This document shows positions 1 through 10,300 of a stretch of DNA of 64,000 nucleotides, one piece after another. Source of the stretch: Candidatus Brocadia sinica JPN1 (lineage in GTDB: Bacteria; Planctomycetota; Brocadiia; Brocadiales; Brocadiaceae); the NCBI RefSeq assembly GCF_000949635.1, contig NZ_BAFN01000001.1:124001-188000 (forward strand). Reading direction: 5' to 3'. The notes under the pieces were generated by a model that had not been told where the DNA came from, did not search any database, and worked only from the letters and a program-made list of their open reading frames with translations. How positions within the stretch are numbered: position 1 is the stretch's first letter; each line of letters opens with the position of its first letter. Both the position numbers and the translations under genes were made by a program.

Positions 1-85
1 GTTGTTGCCGAGGCGGGAAAGGGAGCTACCCCCCCCCCAGCCAGACTGCAGAAAAAGCAAGAGATCTCTTATCAGTGAAAAAACT
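1..85. other. Window edge, no gene seen
   Basis: This short stretch before the first gene holds a run of ten C residues around 31-40 and otherwise nothing recognisable. It is the downstream flank of the minus-strand gene ending at 86. Confidence 0.4.
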
Positions 86-865
86 TTAACTACTTACATG
101 GTCATGCTGTAATATTCTGTGCCTTACAACAAAAAAGCTTACTATAGAATAAATAAGGATAACAGGTAATAAAATGTCTATCATAGGCGCAATCATTTCT
201 AAGTCATACTCATGGACAAAACCCAGCATATTGGTTAAGAAAAGAGTTCGTATAAAAAAGAACATATAAAGTATGGCCTTCATGTGCTTGTGCACATCAA
301 GATATTTACAATAGGCATAGACAAAAGCCAGAGCAGCTGCGAGTTTCACTATATTATTTAATACAATAAGGACAAATGTCACCCCACCTGCCTCAGATTC
401 TTCCGCAGAAAACACCTCCAATCCTATTGTTAATAGATACTTCGAGAAAAAATACAACCCAAAGCCAAACATAGCCACATAAAATATGTTCCTTGTCCAC
501 AAAATGTAGTCTCTTATCCTCTGAATGGATTCCCGCGACTTATAGTTTACTTCACTGCAACTATACATCATGCCCCTTAAAATATTTTTCATACTCAACG
601 ATGTCATAAACAGGTATGCTGTTACAAAGAGGACAATCGTTACCACATCACCGCACATATCGGGAAAACTTGGTGTATGAAATTCATAATGATGGAAATG
701 AGTGCCAGAATGACTACCAGGTTGTATAAAATCATAAAGTTCGAGAGGTTTAATAATATCTCCCACAATAAATCTGGAAATAATGCCTGAAAAAGTAAGG
801 AAGGCTCCTATTCTGATATTTTTTAATTTATTTTTTTCCTGATCATTGAAATTGACAGCAAGCAT
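86..865 (-). CDS. Unknown multi-pass membrane protein, 259 aa
   Basis: I do not recognise this family. The protein has about six hydrophobic segments (roughly residues 20-38, 73-92, 128-150, 163-185, 196-215 and 226-247) separated by short charged loops. A His-rich loop (HSGTHFHHYEFH, about residues 52-63) lies between the first two segments and could bind a metal, although that is inference. The start is well supported: a near-perfect Shine-Dalgarno (AAAGGAGGTGG) lies about 6 bases upstream of the ATG. The gene stands alone and is divergent from the sugar transporter genes at 1289. Nothing in the neighbourhood assigns a role. Confidence 0.8.
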   Translation of the reverse strand: MLAVNFNDQEKNKLKNIRIGAFLTFSGIISRFIVGDIIKPLELYDFIQPGSHSGTHFHHYEFHTPSFPDMCGDVVTIVLFVTAYLFMTSLSMKNILRGMMYSCSEVNYKSRESIQRIRDYILWTRNIFYVAMFGFGLYFFSKYLLTIGLEVFSAEESEAGGVTFVLIVLNNIVKLAAALAFVYAYCKYLDVHKHMKAILYMFFFIRTLFLTNMLGFVHEYDLEMIAPMIDILLPVILIYSIVSFFVVRHRILQHDHVSS

Positions 866-1288
866 CTATACCACCTCCTTTTTGTCATAGCTAACGCAAA
901 GAATACCTGGTATTTCTTAAAAATTGAGAACCGAAAAATATTGAAACCCTATCTCTATTTGCACAAAACAATACTTTGTATATTCCCGATTCTCGTAATT
1001 TTCTGTCATTACCATTTCAAGTTCACAAATACTAAATAATTTCATATTCCATTCAAAAATATTAATTATATTAAATTATTTATTGTTGATGTATTTTACC
1101 TTTTAAAATTACAAATTGTCAACAATAAAAATTGTAGAATCGTTTCTTTCTCTTATCTCAAGGATATTAACAACACTATTTATAAAATTAATTCATAAAC
1201 GGCCTTTTTTCTGGTTATAATAATCTCTGAGGCATCCCGATGCTCCAGGTGATCTGCACTATTACAACAAAAGGCATGGGATATTTAT
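866..1288. promoter_or_regulatory. AT-rich divergent intergenic region with a 9-bp inverted repeat
   Basis: This is the 423-base gap between two divergent genes and probably holds both promoters. It is very AT-rich. A perfect 9-bp inverted repeat (TATTGTTGA at 1081-1089 and TCAACAATA at 1119-1127) is spaced like a possible operator or a weak hairpin. No clear -35/-10 pair could be assigned with confidence. Confidence 0.35.
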
Positions 1289-2569
1289 ATGGGCGTGAGA
1301 TTACAGAATATAATCTTTCTATCTATGTATACCTTGCTTGGGCTATGGGTTATTTATTCTTTTTTCAGGCCGGGAAAAACAGCTGAGGTCGTTTTCAGTA
1401 TTGGAGCAGGCGTTAACGAAATCAGACTGGTAAAGAATCTTCTGGAGAAATTCGAGGTAAAAAATCCTACCATAAAAGTTAAATTAAATGTCCTCCCTGC
1501 GCCGACGGATCAACAGCACCATTACTATCTTACCACGCTGGGAGCAAAAACCAGCGATATTGATGTGGTGAGAATTGATACGATCTGGATTGCCGAATTT
1601 GCATCAGCGGGCTGGTTAGAACCCCTGGATTCTTACATTAACATTGATCACCGCAAATCTTTCATTCCGGTAACCGGGAAAACCAACGTCTTTCGCAGCA
1701 AACTGTATGCTATTCCCTGGAACGCAAACATTGGCCTCTTATACTATAGAAAAGACCTTTTGGAAAAATACAACCTGAATCCTCCGAAGACGTGGGAAGA
1801 ACTTATTGACTCATGTACAAAAATCTCTGCAAATGAGGCCGTTTTTGGTTATCTCTGGCAGGGAAAGCAATATGAAGGACTGGTCTGTAATTTCATCGAA
1901 TTTATCGGCAGTAACAATGGAGGAATACTCGACGAAAATGGAAGATTGACTGTGAATTCTGTACAAAATAAAATAGCTTTGGACCTTATGCACGATTTCA
2001 TCTGGAAGTATCGGATATCGCCGCCGAACACCCACAGTGAACTTATGGAGGAATCCTCAAGACACCTATTTCAACAAGGTCATGGCCTTTTTTTAAGAAA
2101 TTGGACCTATGTATGGGATTTGTGTCAGGAAGACCCACTATTAAAAGGGAAAATTGGGGTATCTCAGTTACCCGGATTTTCTCAGGGAAATTCTGCAACT
2201 GTGTATGGAGGATGGCACCTTGCTGTCAATGCCGGTTCAAAGAAAAAGGAACAGGCGTGGCAATTGATTGATTTTTTAACTTCACGGAAAGTACAAAAGG
2301 AATTAGCAATGAATTTATCCTGGGCGCCGACAAGACGAGCATTATATAATGACCCGAAACTTATACAGAAATTGCCTTTTCTTTCAACGGTGAAAATGGC
2401 TCTGAAAAACATTCAGGTCAGACCAAATCTTCCCTATTACCAATGGATCAGTGACATCTTACAAAAATACGTTAACAAGGTATTATCTGGTCAAATGAGG
2501 AGTGAAGAGGCATTAAAAACCATCCACAAAGAACTCGAAGGAATCAGAAATGAATTCGCAGAGGACTAA
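1289..2569 (+). CDS. Sugar ABC transporter substrate-binding protein (MalE/family 1 type)
   Basis: This 426-residue protein has the length and motifs of family 1 sugar-binding proteins: an N-terminal hydrophobic segment (about residues 8-26), the lobe motif near residue 90 (DVVRIDTIWIAEFASAGWLEPLD), AIPWNANIGLLYYRKDLL near 150, and GGWHLAVNAGSKKKEQAWQLIDFL near 310. No lipobox cysteine follows the hydrophobic segment, so it is probably held by an uncleaved anchor. The likely ligand is maltose, trehalose or a malto-oligosaccharide, inferred from the enzymes downstream. It overlaps the permease gene by 20 bases, so the two are translationally linked. No ATPase gene is nearby. Confidence 0.85.
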   Translation: MGVRLQNIIFLSMYTLLGLWVIYSFFRPGKTAEVVFSIGAGVNEIRLVKNLLEKFEVKNPTIKVKLNVLPAPTDQQHHYYLTTLGAKTSDIDVVRIDTIWIAEFASAGWLEPLDSYINIDHRKSFIPVTGKTNVFRSKLYAIPWNANIGLLYYRKDLLEKYNLNPPKTWEELIDSCTKISANEAVFGYLWQGKQYEGLVCNFIEFIGSNNGGILDENGRLTVNSVQNKIALDLMHDFIWKYRISPPNTHSELMEESSRHLFQQGHGLFLRNWTYVWDLCQEDPLLKGKIGVSQLPGFSQGNSATVYGGWHLAVNAGSKKKEQAWQLIDFLTSRKVQKELAMNLSWAPTRRALYNDPKLIQKLPFLSTVKMALKNIQVRPNLPYYQWISDILQKYVNKVLSGQMRSEEALKTIHKELEGIRNEFAED

Positions 2570-3419
2570 GCTTCCTTATCTATTTTTACTGCCTGGTGCA
2601 ATGCTGCTAATAGCATTTCATTTTGTTCCATTCATAAACACTCTTACCCTTTCATTCAAAAATTCAAAACTCATTCGATCCGAGGAAACATTTACCGGTT
2701 TTCATAATTATCAGGTAATTTTGACGAATACCCGTTTTTGGTATTCACTCTTTATTACCCTTTCTTTTACCATCGTTTCAATATGTCTGGAAGCTGTTCT
2801 GGGTTTATGTCTGGGACTTATGATGAACCGGCTATCTCCGGGAAACAGTTTTTTCAGAATCTGTATACTTATCCCCTGGACAATCCCGACGGTAGTAACC
2901 GCCAGGATATGGCAATGGATGTTTGACTATAATTTGGGTATCATAAATTATCTTTTAGAATTACTGGGAATAATAAGAATAAACTGGCTCGGGAATCCAT
3001 CTTTGGCCTTCTTTTCCCTTATCATTGCAGATGTCTGGAAGACGGCCCCTTTTGTGGCTATTATTGTTTTAGCAGGTCTTTCTGCCATCCCGCAGGAAAT
3101 ATATAAGGCATCTGTCATTGATGGTACGAATAGCTGGCAGCGATTCCGTTTCATAACTTTACCGTTGCTATTACCAATATTAGGCGTGGCCGTCCTCTTC
3201 AGGACAATAGATGCCCTGAGGATATTCGATCTCGTTTATGTCCTCACAGGCGGTGGACCGGGAGGTTCTACAGAAACCTTATCTGTTTATGCTTACAAAC
3301 TCTTCTTCTACAAGGGTGACTTTGGACAGGGCGCTGCCACATCGGTAATCATCTTGCTCCTGGTAGCGGGATTTGGTTATTTTTATACAAAAAAATCCTT
3401 CGGGGAAAGGATACGATGA
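2550..3419 (+). CDS. Sugar ABC transporter permease (MalF/UgpA type)
   Basis: This is a 289-residue inner-membrane permease with six predicted membrane segments. It carries the cytoplasmic EAA loop (YKASVIDGTNSWQRFRFITLPLL, about residues 190-212) that docks on the ABC ATPase, and the MalF-like ending with TGGGPGGSTE. It starts inside the end of the binding-protein gene and its stop overlaps the TreZ start (ATGA), so the three genes form one operon. A second permease (MalG type) and an ATPase (MalK type), normally needed for a working importer, are absent. Either they are elsewhere or the pair has lost transport function. Confidence 0.88.
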   Translation: MNSQRTKLPYLFLLPGAMLLIAFHFVPFINTLTLSFKNSKLIRSEETFTGFHNYQVILTNTRFWYSLFITLSFTIVSICLEAVLGLCLGLMMNRLSPGNSFFRICILIPWTIPTVVTARIWQWMFDYNLGIINYLLELLGIIRINWLGNPSLAFFSLIIADVWKTAPFVAIIVLAGLSAIPQEIYKASVIDGTNSWQRFRFITLPLLLPILGVAVLFRTIDALRIFDLVYVLTGGGPGGSTETLSVYAYKLFFYKGDFGQGAATSVIILLLVAGFGYFYTKKSFGERIR

Positions 3420-5251
3420 AAATTGGAACAAATTATATCAGGAATGGGCAATATGAATTTGCTGTCTGGGCTCCTTCTCCGGGTACCGTATCGTTAAAAA
3501 TAGTCTCTCCTTATAAGAAGGTTATTCCCATGTGCAGAGTCCATCGGGAATACTGGAAAACAACCATTGACGATTTAGCTCAAAATATCTCTTACTATTA
3601 TCGGCTCGATGACGTGAAAGACAGGCCCGATCCTGCATCCCATTATCAGCCTGAAGGCGTACACGGTCCCTCTCACGTAGTTAATCATTCTTTTAACTGG
3701 GAAGACGATCATTGGAAGGACATCAGTCTCGCCGACATGGTCATATATGAGCTTCACGTTGGAACCTTCACACAAAATGGCACCTTTGATGAAATTATCC
3801 CCCGACTTGATGAATTGAAAAATCTTGGGATAAACGCTTTGGAAATAATGCCGGTTGCCCAATTTCCTGGCGAAAGAAACTGGGGCTACGATGGGGTTCA
3901 TCCCTATGCAGTTCAAAATTCTTACGGAGGTCCAACAGGCTTTAAACGTTTCATAAATGAATGTCATAAAAAAGGCATCGCGATTATCCTTGATGTAGTT
4001 TACAATCACCTCGGGCCGGAAGGCAATTATCTTAGGGACTTTGGACCTTACTTTACGGATAAATATAAAACGCCGTGGGGTGATGCAATAAACTTTGATG
4101 ATACACATTCTCATGAGGTAAGAAACTTTTTTATTGAAAATGCCATTCACTGGTTCAGACATTATCACGTGGATGCCCTCCGCCTTGATGCTATTCATGC
4201 CATATTCGACATGGGGGAGAAACACTTTCTCTCTGAGCTTTCAGAACGGGTTGAAGAATTTTCTCAAAAACAGGGGAGAAAATACCACCTCATTGCTGAA
4301 AGTGATTTAAATGATTCCCGTATTGTCATACCAAGAGAATTCCTGGGATATGGTATTGATGGAATATGGTGCGATGACTTTCATCACTCGCTTCATACCC
4401 TTCTTACTGGTGAAAATCGTGGATATTATCTTGATTTCGGCAAGGTTGCGCACATGGCAAAGTCCATGAAAGAGGGTTTTGTCTATTCAGGGGAGTATTC
4501 CGAGTTTAGAAAGAAAAATCATGGCAATTCTTCAAAAGATGTGCCTGCAAAACAAATGGTGGTTTTTTCACAAAACCACGATCAGATTGGCAACAGAATG
4601 CTTGGTGAAAGGCTCAGTGTTCTTGTATCGTTTGAGGCTCTTAAGCTTGCCTCCGGAATAGTCCTTCTCTCCCCCTATATTCCCCTCCTTTTTATGGGAG
4701 AAGAGTACGGTGAGAACGCCCCATTCCTTTACTTTGTAAGTCATTCTGATTGTGCCCTTATAGAGATGGTACGAGAGGGAAGGAAGAAAGAGTTCGGCGA
4801 GTTCAAATGGCAGGGTGAACCGCCAGACCCACAGGATGCAGAAACATTCCTGAAATCAAAGATAAACTGGAATAAAAGAATGGGAGGCAACCACAAAGTT
4901 TTATTGAACTTTTATAAGAATTTGATAACGTTAAGGAAAACAAACCCTGCCCTTTCATATCCCGACAAAAAGAGTTCCATTGTGGATAGTCTCGAAAGAG
5001 AAAAGATCATAAGTATGAGAAGATGGAATGTCTCTCATGAAGTATTTTTTATTTTCAATTTCAACTGTTCTGAGGTGAAGATCGTCCCTTCGATCATTGA
5101 AGGCAAATGGAATAAAATACTGGATTCCTCAGAAAAAATATGGAATGGCCCAGGTTCATTTCTCCCGGATGAACTAAATTCTGGGGAAGAAATTATCATA
5201 AGGGGACAGAGTTTTGTTCTGTATAATAGAAAAAAACTTTGCGCGGTGTAG
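3416..5251 (+). CDS. treZ: Malto-oligosyltrehalose trehalohydrolase (TreZ, EC 3.2.1.141)
   Basis: TreZ releases trehalose from the end of maltooligosyl-trehalose made by TreY. The 611 residues match the family: an N-terminal E-set/CBM48-like domain (about 1-95) with the FAVWAPSPGTVSLKI motif, then a GH13 barrel. The predicted catalytic residues are visible: nucleophile D258 in ALRLDAIHAI, acid/base E295 in HLIAESDLND and D389 in SQNHDQIGNR. The motif GYDGVHPYAVQNSYGG is typical of TreZ rather than branching enzyme. The start overlaps the permease stop by four bases. TreY lies about 10 kb downstream in the same cluster. Confidence 0.93.
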   Translation: MKIGTNYIRNGQYEFAVWAPSPGTVSLKIVSPYKKVIPMCRVHREYWKTTIDDLAQNISYYYRLDDVKDRPDPASHYQPEGVHGPSHVVNHSFNWEDDHWKDISLADMVIYELHVGTFTQNGTFDEIIPRLDELKNLGINALEIMPVAQFPGERNWGYDGVHPYAVQNSYGGPTGFKRFINECHKKGIAIILDVVYNHLGPEGNYLRDFGPYFTDKYKTPWGDAINFDDTHSHEVRNFFIENAIHWFRHYHVDALRLDAIHAIFDMGEKHFLSELSERVEEFSQKQGRKYHLIAESDLNDSRIVIPREFLGYGIDGIWCDDFHHSLHTLLTGENRGYYLDFGKVAHMAKSMKEGFVYSGEYSEFRKKNHGNSSKDVPAKQMVVFSQNHDQIGNRMLGERLSVLVSFEALKLASGIVLLSPYIPLLFMGEEYGENAPFLYFVSHSDCALIEMVREGRKKEFGEFKWQGEPPDPQDAETFLKSKINWNKRMGGNHKVLLNFYKNLITLRKTNPALSYPDKKSSIVDSLEREKIISMRRWNVSHEVFFIFNFNCSEVKIVPSIIEGKWNKILDSSEKIWNGPGSFLPDELNSGEEIIIRGQSFVLYNRKKLCAV

Positions 5252-5356
5252 CTACAACCTAAACAGGTTGAACCACAAAACTACAAAGAATTGAATCATC
5301 AGGGGTATGAAAGAAGTATGATTTAAATCTTAAATCGGACAAGTCGAAAGTGGAAA

Positions 5357-5860
5357 ATGAAAATTGACGGAAAAAAAAGGGTCGTTATAGAAAATTTACA
5401 GCCGGAGATCGATGGTGGCCGTTTTCCCATTAAAAGAATCGTTGGAGAAAAGGTAGTAGTTACCGCTGATATTTTTGCTGATGGACATGATACCGTTTGG
5501 ACAAATGTTCTGTGTAAAAGGCCGGGCGATAACAAATGGAAAGAGGTTCCTATGAAACTCAGGGAAAATGATCGGTGGGAAGCGGTATTTGTTGTTGAAG
5601 AGACAGGAACGTATCTTTATACGATTGAGGGTGGCGTTGACCATTTCACAACCTGGCGGAGAGACCTCAGAAAGAAATTTGACGCCAACCAGGATATAAG
5701 AGTCGATATACTTGTCGGAATCCAGTACATTACAGATTCATCGCAAAGGGCATCTGCAGATGACAAAAAAACCCTTCTGGCATATATTGACATGCTAAAA
5801 ACGGAAAAAACAGGCAAAAAACGGTATCAATTGCTTTCAGTGAAGAACTCGGCAACCTGA
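5357..5860 (+). CDS. glgE: GlgE maltosyltransferase, N-terminal part (frame-shifted from the next gene)
   Basis: This 167-residue frame encodes the N-terminal beta-sandwich domain (DUF3416) of GlgE, with the characteristic GRFPIKRIVGEKVVVTADIF and WEAVFVVEETGTYLYTIE regions. It stops at 5858-5860, where TGA overlaps the ATG of the next frame. The bases just before 5860, read in the downstream frame, encode FSEELGNLMNEY, which is the expected GlgE continuation. The frame change therefore lies at or near two A6 runs (5805-5810 and 5816-5821). Adding one base would join the two parts into a protein of about 660 residues, the usual GlgE length. It is a sequencing error, a real mutation, or a split/programmed arrangement. 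Confidence 0.85.
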   Translation: MKIDGKKRVVIENLQPEIDGGRFPIKRIVGEKVVVTADIFADGHDTVWTNVLCKRPGDNKWKEVPMKLRENDRWEAVFVVEETGTYLYTIEGGVDHFTTWRRDLRKKFDANQDIRVDILVGIQYITDSSQRASADDKKTLLAYIDMLKTEKTGKKRYQLLSVKNSAT

Positions 5861-7341
5861 TGAATGAATATCGGGACAGAAAGTTTGCTTCGAATTACGG
5901 AAAGGAACTCTCTGTGATCGTAGACAGGAAAAAGGCCATTTTCAGTACATGGTATGAGCGATTCCCCCGGTCATGCTCTCCGGAACCCGGCAAACACGGA
6001 ACTTTTAAGGATTGCGAGGCCATCCTTCCGGAGATAGCGAAAATGGGCTTTGATGTCTTTTACCTCCCACCCATTCATCCGATAGGAAGGACGAACCGGA
6101 AAGGAAAGAATAATTCACCGGTATCCGGTCAAAATGATGTAGGAAGCCCCTGGGCAATAGGATCTCAGGAAGGCGGGCATAAATCCATCCATCCTCACCT
6201 GGGAACGCTGGAGGATTTTGAAAGACTCATAAACAAGACCAGAGATTATGACATAGAAATCGCTCTGGACTTGGCATTCCAGTGTTCGCCTGACCATCCG
6301 TATGTTGCAGAGCATCCTGAGTGGTTCAAATGGCGTCCTGACGGTTCTGTCCAGTATGCTGAAAATCCACCGAAGAAATACGAAGATGCACTTCCCTTCA
6401 ATTTTGAAACAGAACAGTGGCGACAACTGTGGGAGGAATTAAAGAGTGTCGTGGTCTTCTGGGTTGAAAGAGGCGTCCGCATATTCAGGGTTGATAACCC
6501 ACACACGAAGCCGTTTTCTTTCTGGGAGTGGCTGATAAATGAAGTAAAGAGTAAATACCCTGATGTTCTCTTTCTTTCAGAGGCCTTCACAAGACCAAAG
6601 GTTATGTACTATCTTGCAAAACTCGGATTCACGCAATCCTACACCTATTTCACCTGGAGGAATACAAAGCGGGAATTTATCGAATACATTACCGAACTTG
6701 TCCAGACCAACGTGAGGGAATATTTCAGGCCTAACTTCTGGCCCAATACACCCGACATCCTTCCAGAACACCTCCAGTATGGAGGCAGACCTGCATTTAT
6801 GATCAGACTTATTCTCGCCGCAACCTTATCATCCAGCTATGGTATCTTTGGTCCTGACTTTGAACTTTGTGTTAGCGAGGCACTTCCCGGAAAGGAAGAG
6901 TATCTCAATTCAGAAAAATATGAGGTAAAACACTGTGATTGGGATAGGCCAGGAAATCTCAAAGATTTTATTGCTCGGGTGAACCGGGTAAGAAAGGAAA
7001 ACCCTGCCCTTCAGACCACAGGGAATGTGCAATTCTACGAGGCAGACAATGGATATCTTGTCGTTTATGGAAAGACAACGGAAGATTTTTCTAACATACT
7101 CCTTGTTGTGGTAAATCTTGATCCCTATCACAGCCAGTCGGGATGGATAAGAATCCCTATTAACAAATTTGGAATAGATGCAGACCAGCCATACCTCGTT
7201 CATGATCTGTTAAGCGATGGCAAATATATCTGGCATGGAGAAAATAATTATGTGGAATTTAAACCACATAATCTGCCTGCCCATATTTTCAAGGTAAGGA
7301 AGAAATTGAAAAGAGAAACTGATTTTGATTATTTCCTGTAA
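5860..7341 (+). CDS. glgE: GlgE alpha-1,4-glucan:maltose-1-phosphate maltosyltransferase, catalytic part
   Basis: GlgE (EC 2.4.99.16, GH13_3) adds maltosyl units from maltose-1-phosphate to alpha-1,4-glucan. This 493-residue frame holds the barrel, with WYERFPRS, YLPPIHPIGRTNRKGKNN and HPEWFKWRPDGSVQYAENPP, all hallmarks of GlgE. The predicted nucleophile is D212 of this frame (FRVDNPHTKP) and the acid/base is E241 (LFLSEAFTRP). The start at 5860 is only where the downstream frame has its first ATG; the true protein probably begins at 5357 (see the preceding entry). TreS-maltokinase, which makes the maltose-1-phosphate donor, follows 12 bases later. Confidence 0.92.
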   Translation: MNEYRDRKFASNYGKELSVIVDRKKAIFSTWYERFPRSCSPEPGKHGTFKDCEAILPEIAKMGFDVFYLPPIHPIGRTNRKGKNNSPVSGQNDVGSPWAIGSQEGGHKSIHPHLGTLEDFERLINKTRDYDIEIALDLAFQCSPDHPYVAEHPEWFKWRPDGSVQYAENPPKKYEDALPFNFETEQWRQLWEELKSVVVFWVERGVRIFRVDNPHTKPFSFWEWLINEVKSKYPDVLFLSEAFTRPKVMYYLAKLGFTQSYTYFTWRNTKREFIEYITELVQTNVREYFRPNFWPNTPDILPEHLQYGGRPAFMIRLILAATLSSSYGIFGPDFELCVSEALPGKEEYLNSEKYEVKHCDWDRPGNLKDFIARVNRVRKENPALQTTGNVQFYEADNGYLVVYGKTTEDFSNILLVVVNLDPYHSQSGWIRIPINKFGIDADQPYLVHDLLSDGKYIWHGENNYVEFKPHNLPAHIFKVRKKLKRETDFDYFL

Positions 7342-7353
7342 GGAGAATCGATA

Positions 7354-10300
7354 ATGCCCCAAAAAGTGGTTTATACCGAAGACGATCCCTTCTGGTATAA
7401 GGATGCCATCATATACGAGCTTCACGTAAAGGCTTTCTCTGACTTCAATGACGATGGCATAGGGGATTTTAAAGGGCTGACTGATAAGTTAGACTACCTG
7501 GAGCATCTTGGTATAACTGCCATATGGCTCCTGCCCTTTTATCCTTCTCCCCTTAAGGACGATGGATATGATATAGCAAATTATTTTGGCGTCCATCCTG
7601 ATTATGGTTTATTAAGGGATTTCAAGGAATTTGTCAAAGAGTCCCACAAAAGAGGGATACGAGTTATTACAGAACTGGTTTTAAACCATACTTCTGAACG
7701 GCATGTCTGGTTTCAGGGGGCAAGGAAGGCGAAACCAGGCTCTGCATTGAGGAATTTTTACGTTTGGAGCAGTACTTCGGAAAGGTATCAGGATGCCAGG
7801 ATAATATTCAAAGATTTTGAATCGTCAAACTGGACATGGGATCCCGTAGCAAAGTCTCACTACTGGCACCGCTTTTACGCGCATCAGCCCGATCTAAACT
7901 TCGACAACCTCCTTGTGCAAAAGAAGATCCTGAGAGTCATTGATTATTGGCTAGATATGGGCGTTGATGGGTTTCGTTTGGATGCCGTTCCTTATCTCTT
8001 TGAAAGAGAAGGTACAAACTGTGAAAATCTGCCCGAGACCCATGGATTCCTGAAGAAACTCAGGGCACATGTAGACAGCGCATTTAAAAATAAGATGCTT
8101 CTTGCAGAGGCAAACCAATGGCCGGAGGATGCAATAGCCTATTTTGGGAATGGAGACGAATGCCATATGTCCTTCCACTTTCCTTTAATGCCAAGACTAT
8201 TCATGGCAATCTGGATGGAAGACAGATTTCCCATAATTGACATCTTTGAACAAACCCCATCGATACCGGATGCATGTCAATGGGCGCTCTTTCTGAGAAA
8301 CCATGACGAACTTACCCTTGAGATGGTAAGCGATGAAGAAAGGGATTATATGTACAGGGTCTATGCAAGAGACCCCGTTGCAAGGATAAATCTTGGTATC
8401 CGGCGGCGTCTTGCCCCGCTTCTTGGAAACAACAGGAGGAAAATAGAGCTTATGAATGCACTCCTCTTTTCCCTTCCCGGCACCCCCATTATTTACTATG
8501 GAGACGAGATTGGCATGGGAGACAATTACCACCTTGGGGACAGAAATGGTGTAAGAACCCCCATGCAGTGGAATGTGGACAGGAATGCCGGCTTTTCCAG
8601 AGCAAATCCGCAGAAACTCTTTCTTCCTATTATCATGGACCCTGAGTATCACTACGAAGCCGTTAATGTTGAGAATCAGGAAAGGAATCAGGCGTCTCTT
8701 CTCTGGTGGATGCGAAGGGTTATTGCAATGAGGAAGCGTTTTAAGGCATTTGGAAGAGGAAGTATTGAGTTCTTGTTTTCAGACAACCCAAAAGTGCTTG
8801 CATTTATACGCCAGTATCAAAATGAGATCATTCTTACGGTAGTCAACCTTTCAAGATTTTCTCAGGTAGTAAAACTTGATCTTTCACGGTTTTCCGGATA
8901 TTGGCCAGAAGAAGTATTCAGCAGAAATAAATTTCCCAGGATAACGGAAGCGCCTTATACATTTACGATCGGTCGTCATGACTATTATTGGTTTGCCTTA
9001 CAAAAAACAGATGATGGCGTAAGGTTTGGAAAGATACGAACAATTCCGGAATTGAGCGTGAGCGGGAGCTGGGAATTAGTATTTGAGGGAAAAACAAGAG
9101 AAACGCTGGAAAGGGAAATATTGCCTCCTTATATAAAGATGTGCAGATGGTTCGGTGGCAAGGCACAGGAAATGCAAGGGATTAAAATCATCGAAACTAT
9201 TTCACTCAGGGAAGATTCTTGTGTTACGCAACTTCTTCTGATCGAGGTTAGATATATCACGGAGCTATCCGATACATACCTTCTTCCCCTTTCTTTTTCA
9301 TCGGGAGATAAGGCGGAAAATATTGTAATTGAAAATTTTCCGGCAGTAGTTGCGCATCTGAAGACTGAAAGCGCCGAAGGGATTATCTATGATAGTATCT
9401 ATAATGAAGAATTTCGCAAACATCTCCTGAGAATGTTTGCGCGAAAACATACTGTTCATGGTTTCAATGGATATCTTGTCACCTATACGGGAAAGACTTT
9501 TAAAAAGTATAAACTAAAAGAGATTCTGTTGGAAAAATCAGAGGTTCTCAAAACCGAACAGAGCAATTCGTCTTTTCTGTATGGCAAAGAACTCTTTTTA
9601 AAACTGTATAGACGCCTGGACGAAGGAATAAATCCCGATTTAGAAATCGGAAAGTTCCTTACTGAGAATACTTCTTTCTCTCATATCCCTTCATTTGCCG
9701 GGGCAATAGAATATAGAAGGCACAGCGCTGAACCAGTGGTCATCGGTATGCTTCAGGCATTTATTCCTAATCAGGGAGATGCCTGGACATATACCCTTGA
9801 TTGGGTGGGAAGATATCTCGGCAGAGTCCTTGCCAAAAGAACTGAAATTCAGGAAATGCCAACTGCTCCGTCCTCTCTTTTAGAGATTGCTTTTCAGGAA
9901 ATACCTTTGCTTTTTCAGGAATTAATCGGGGGTGTTTACATTGAAATGATAACCCTCCTGGGGAAAAGAACGGCAGAACTTCACTTGTCACTTTCTTCCG
10001 AAACAGAAGATCCCGATTTTAGACCTGAACCATTTTCGGTGCTTTACCAGAGATCCCTTTATCAATCTATGCAACTTCTTACAAAAAAGGTTTTTGCACT
10101 GATAAGAAAAAATGTGAATAATTTACCGGACAATCTAAAAGAGTTAATGAACGAGATACTGAATTTTGAAAAAGAGATCATGAGCCGTTTTAGTGTTCTT
10201 TTCAAGAGGAAGCTGTCTGCTATGAAGATAAGAATCCATGGAGATTATCACCTGGGGCAGGTTCTTCACACGGGAAACGATTTTGTTATCATTGACTTTG

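Noticed and set aside
3575-4225. 216-residue minus-strand open frame
   Set aside because: It is antisense to TreZ, which has clear motifs; there is no ribosome-binding site.
5805-5822. A AAA AAC heptamers as a programmed -1 frameshift signal
   Set aside because: The heptamers are not in the phase required for classic tandem slippage and no stimulatory hairpin was evident; an indel is simpler.
8197-8652. 151-residue minus-strand open frame
   Set aside because: It is antisense to the trehalose synthase domain.
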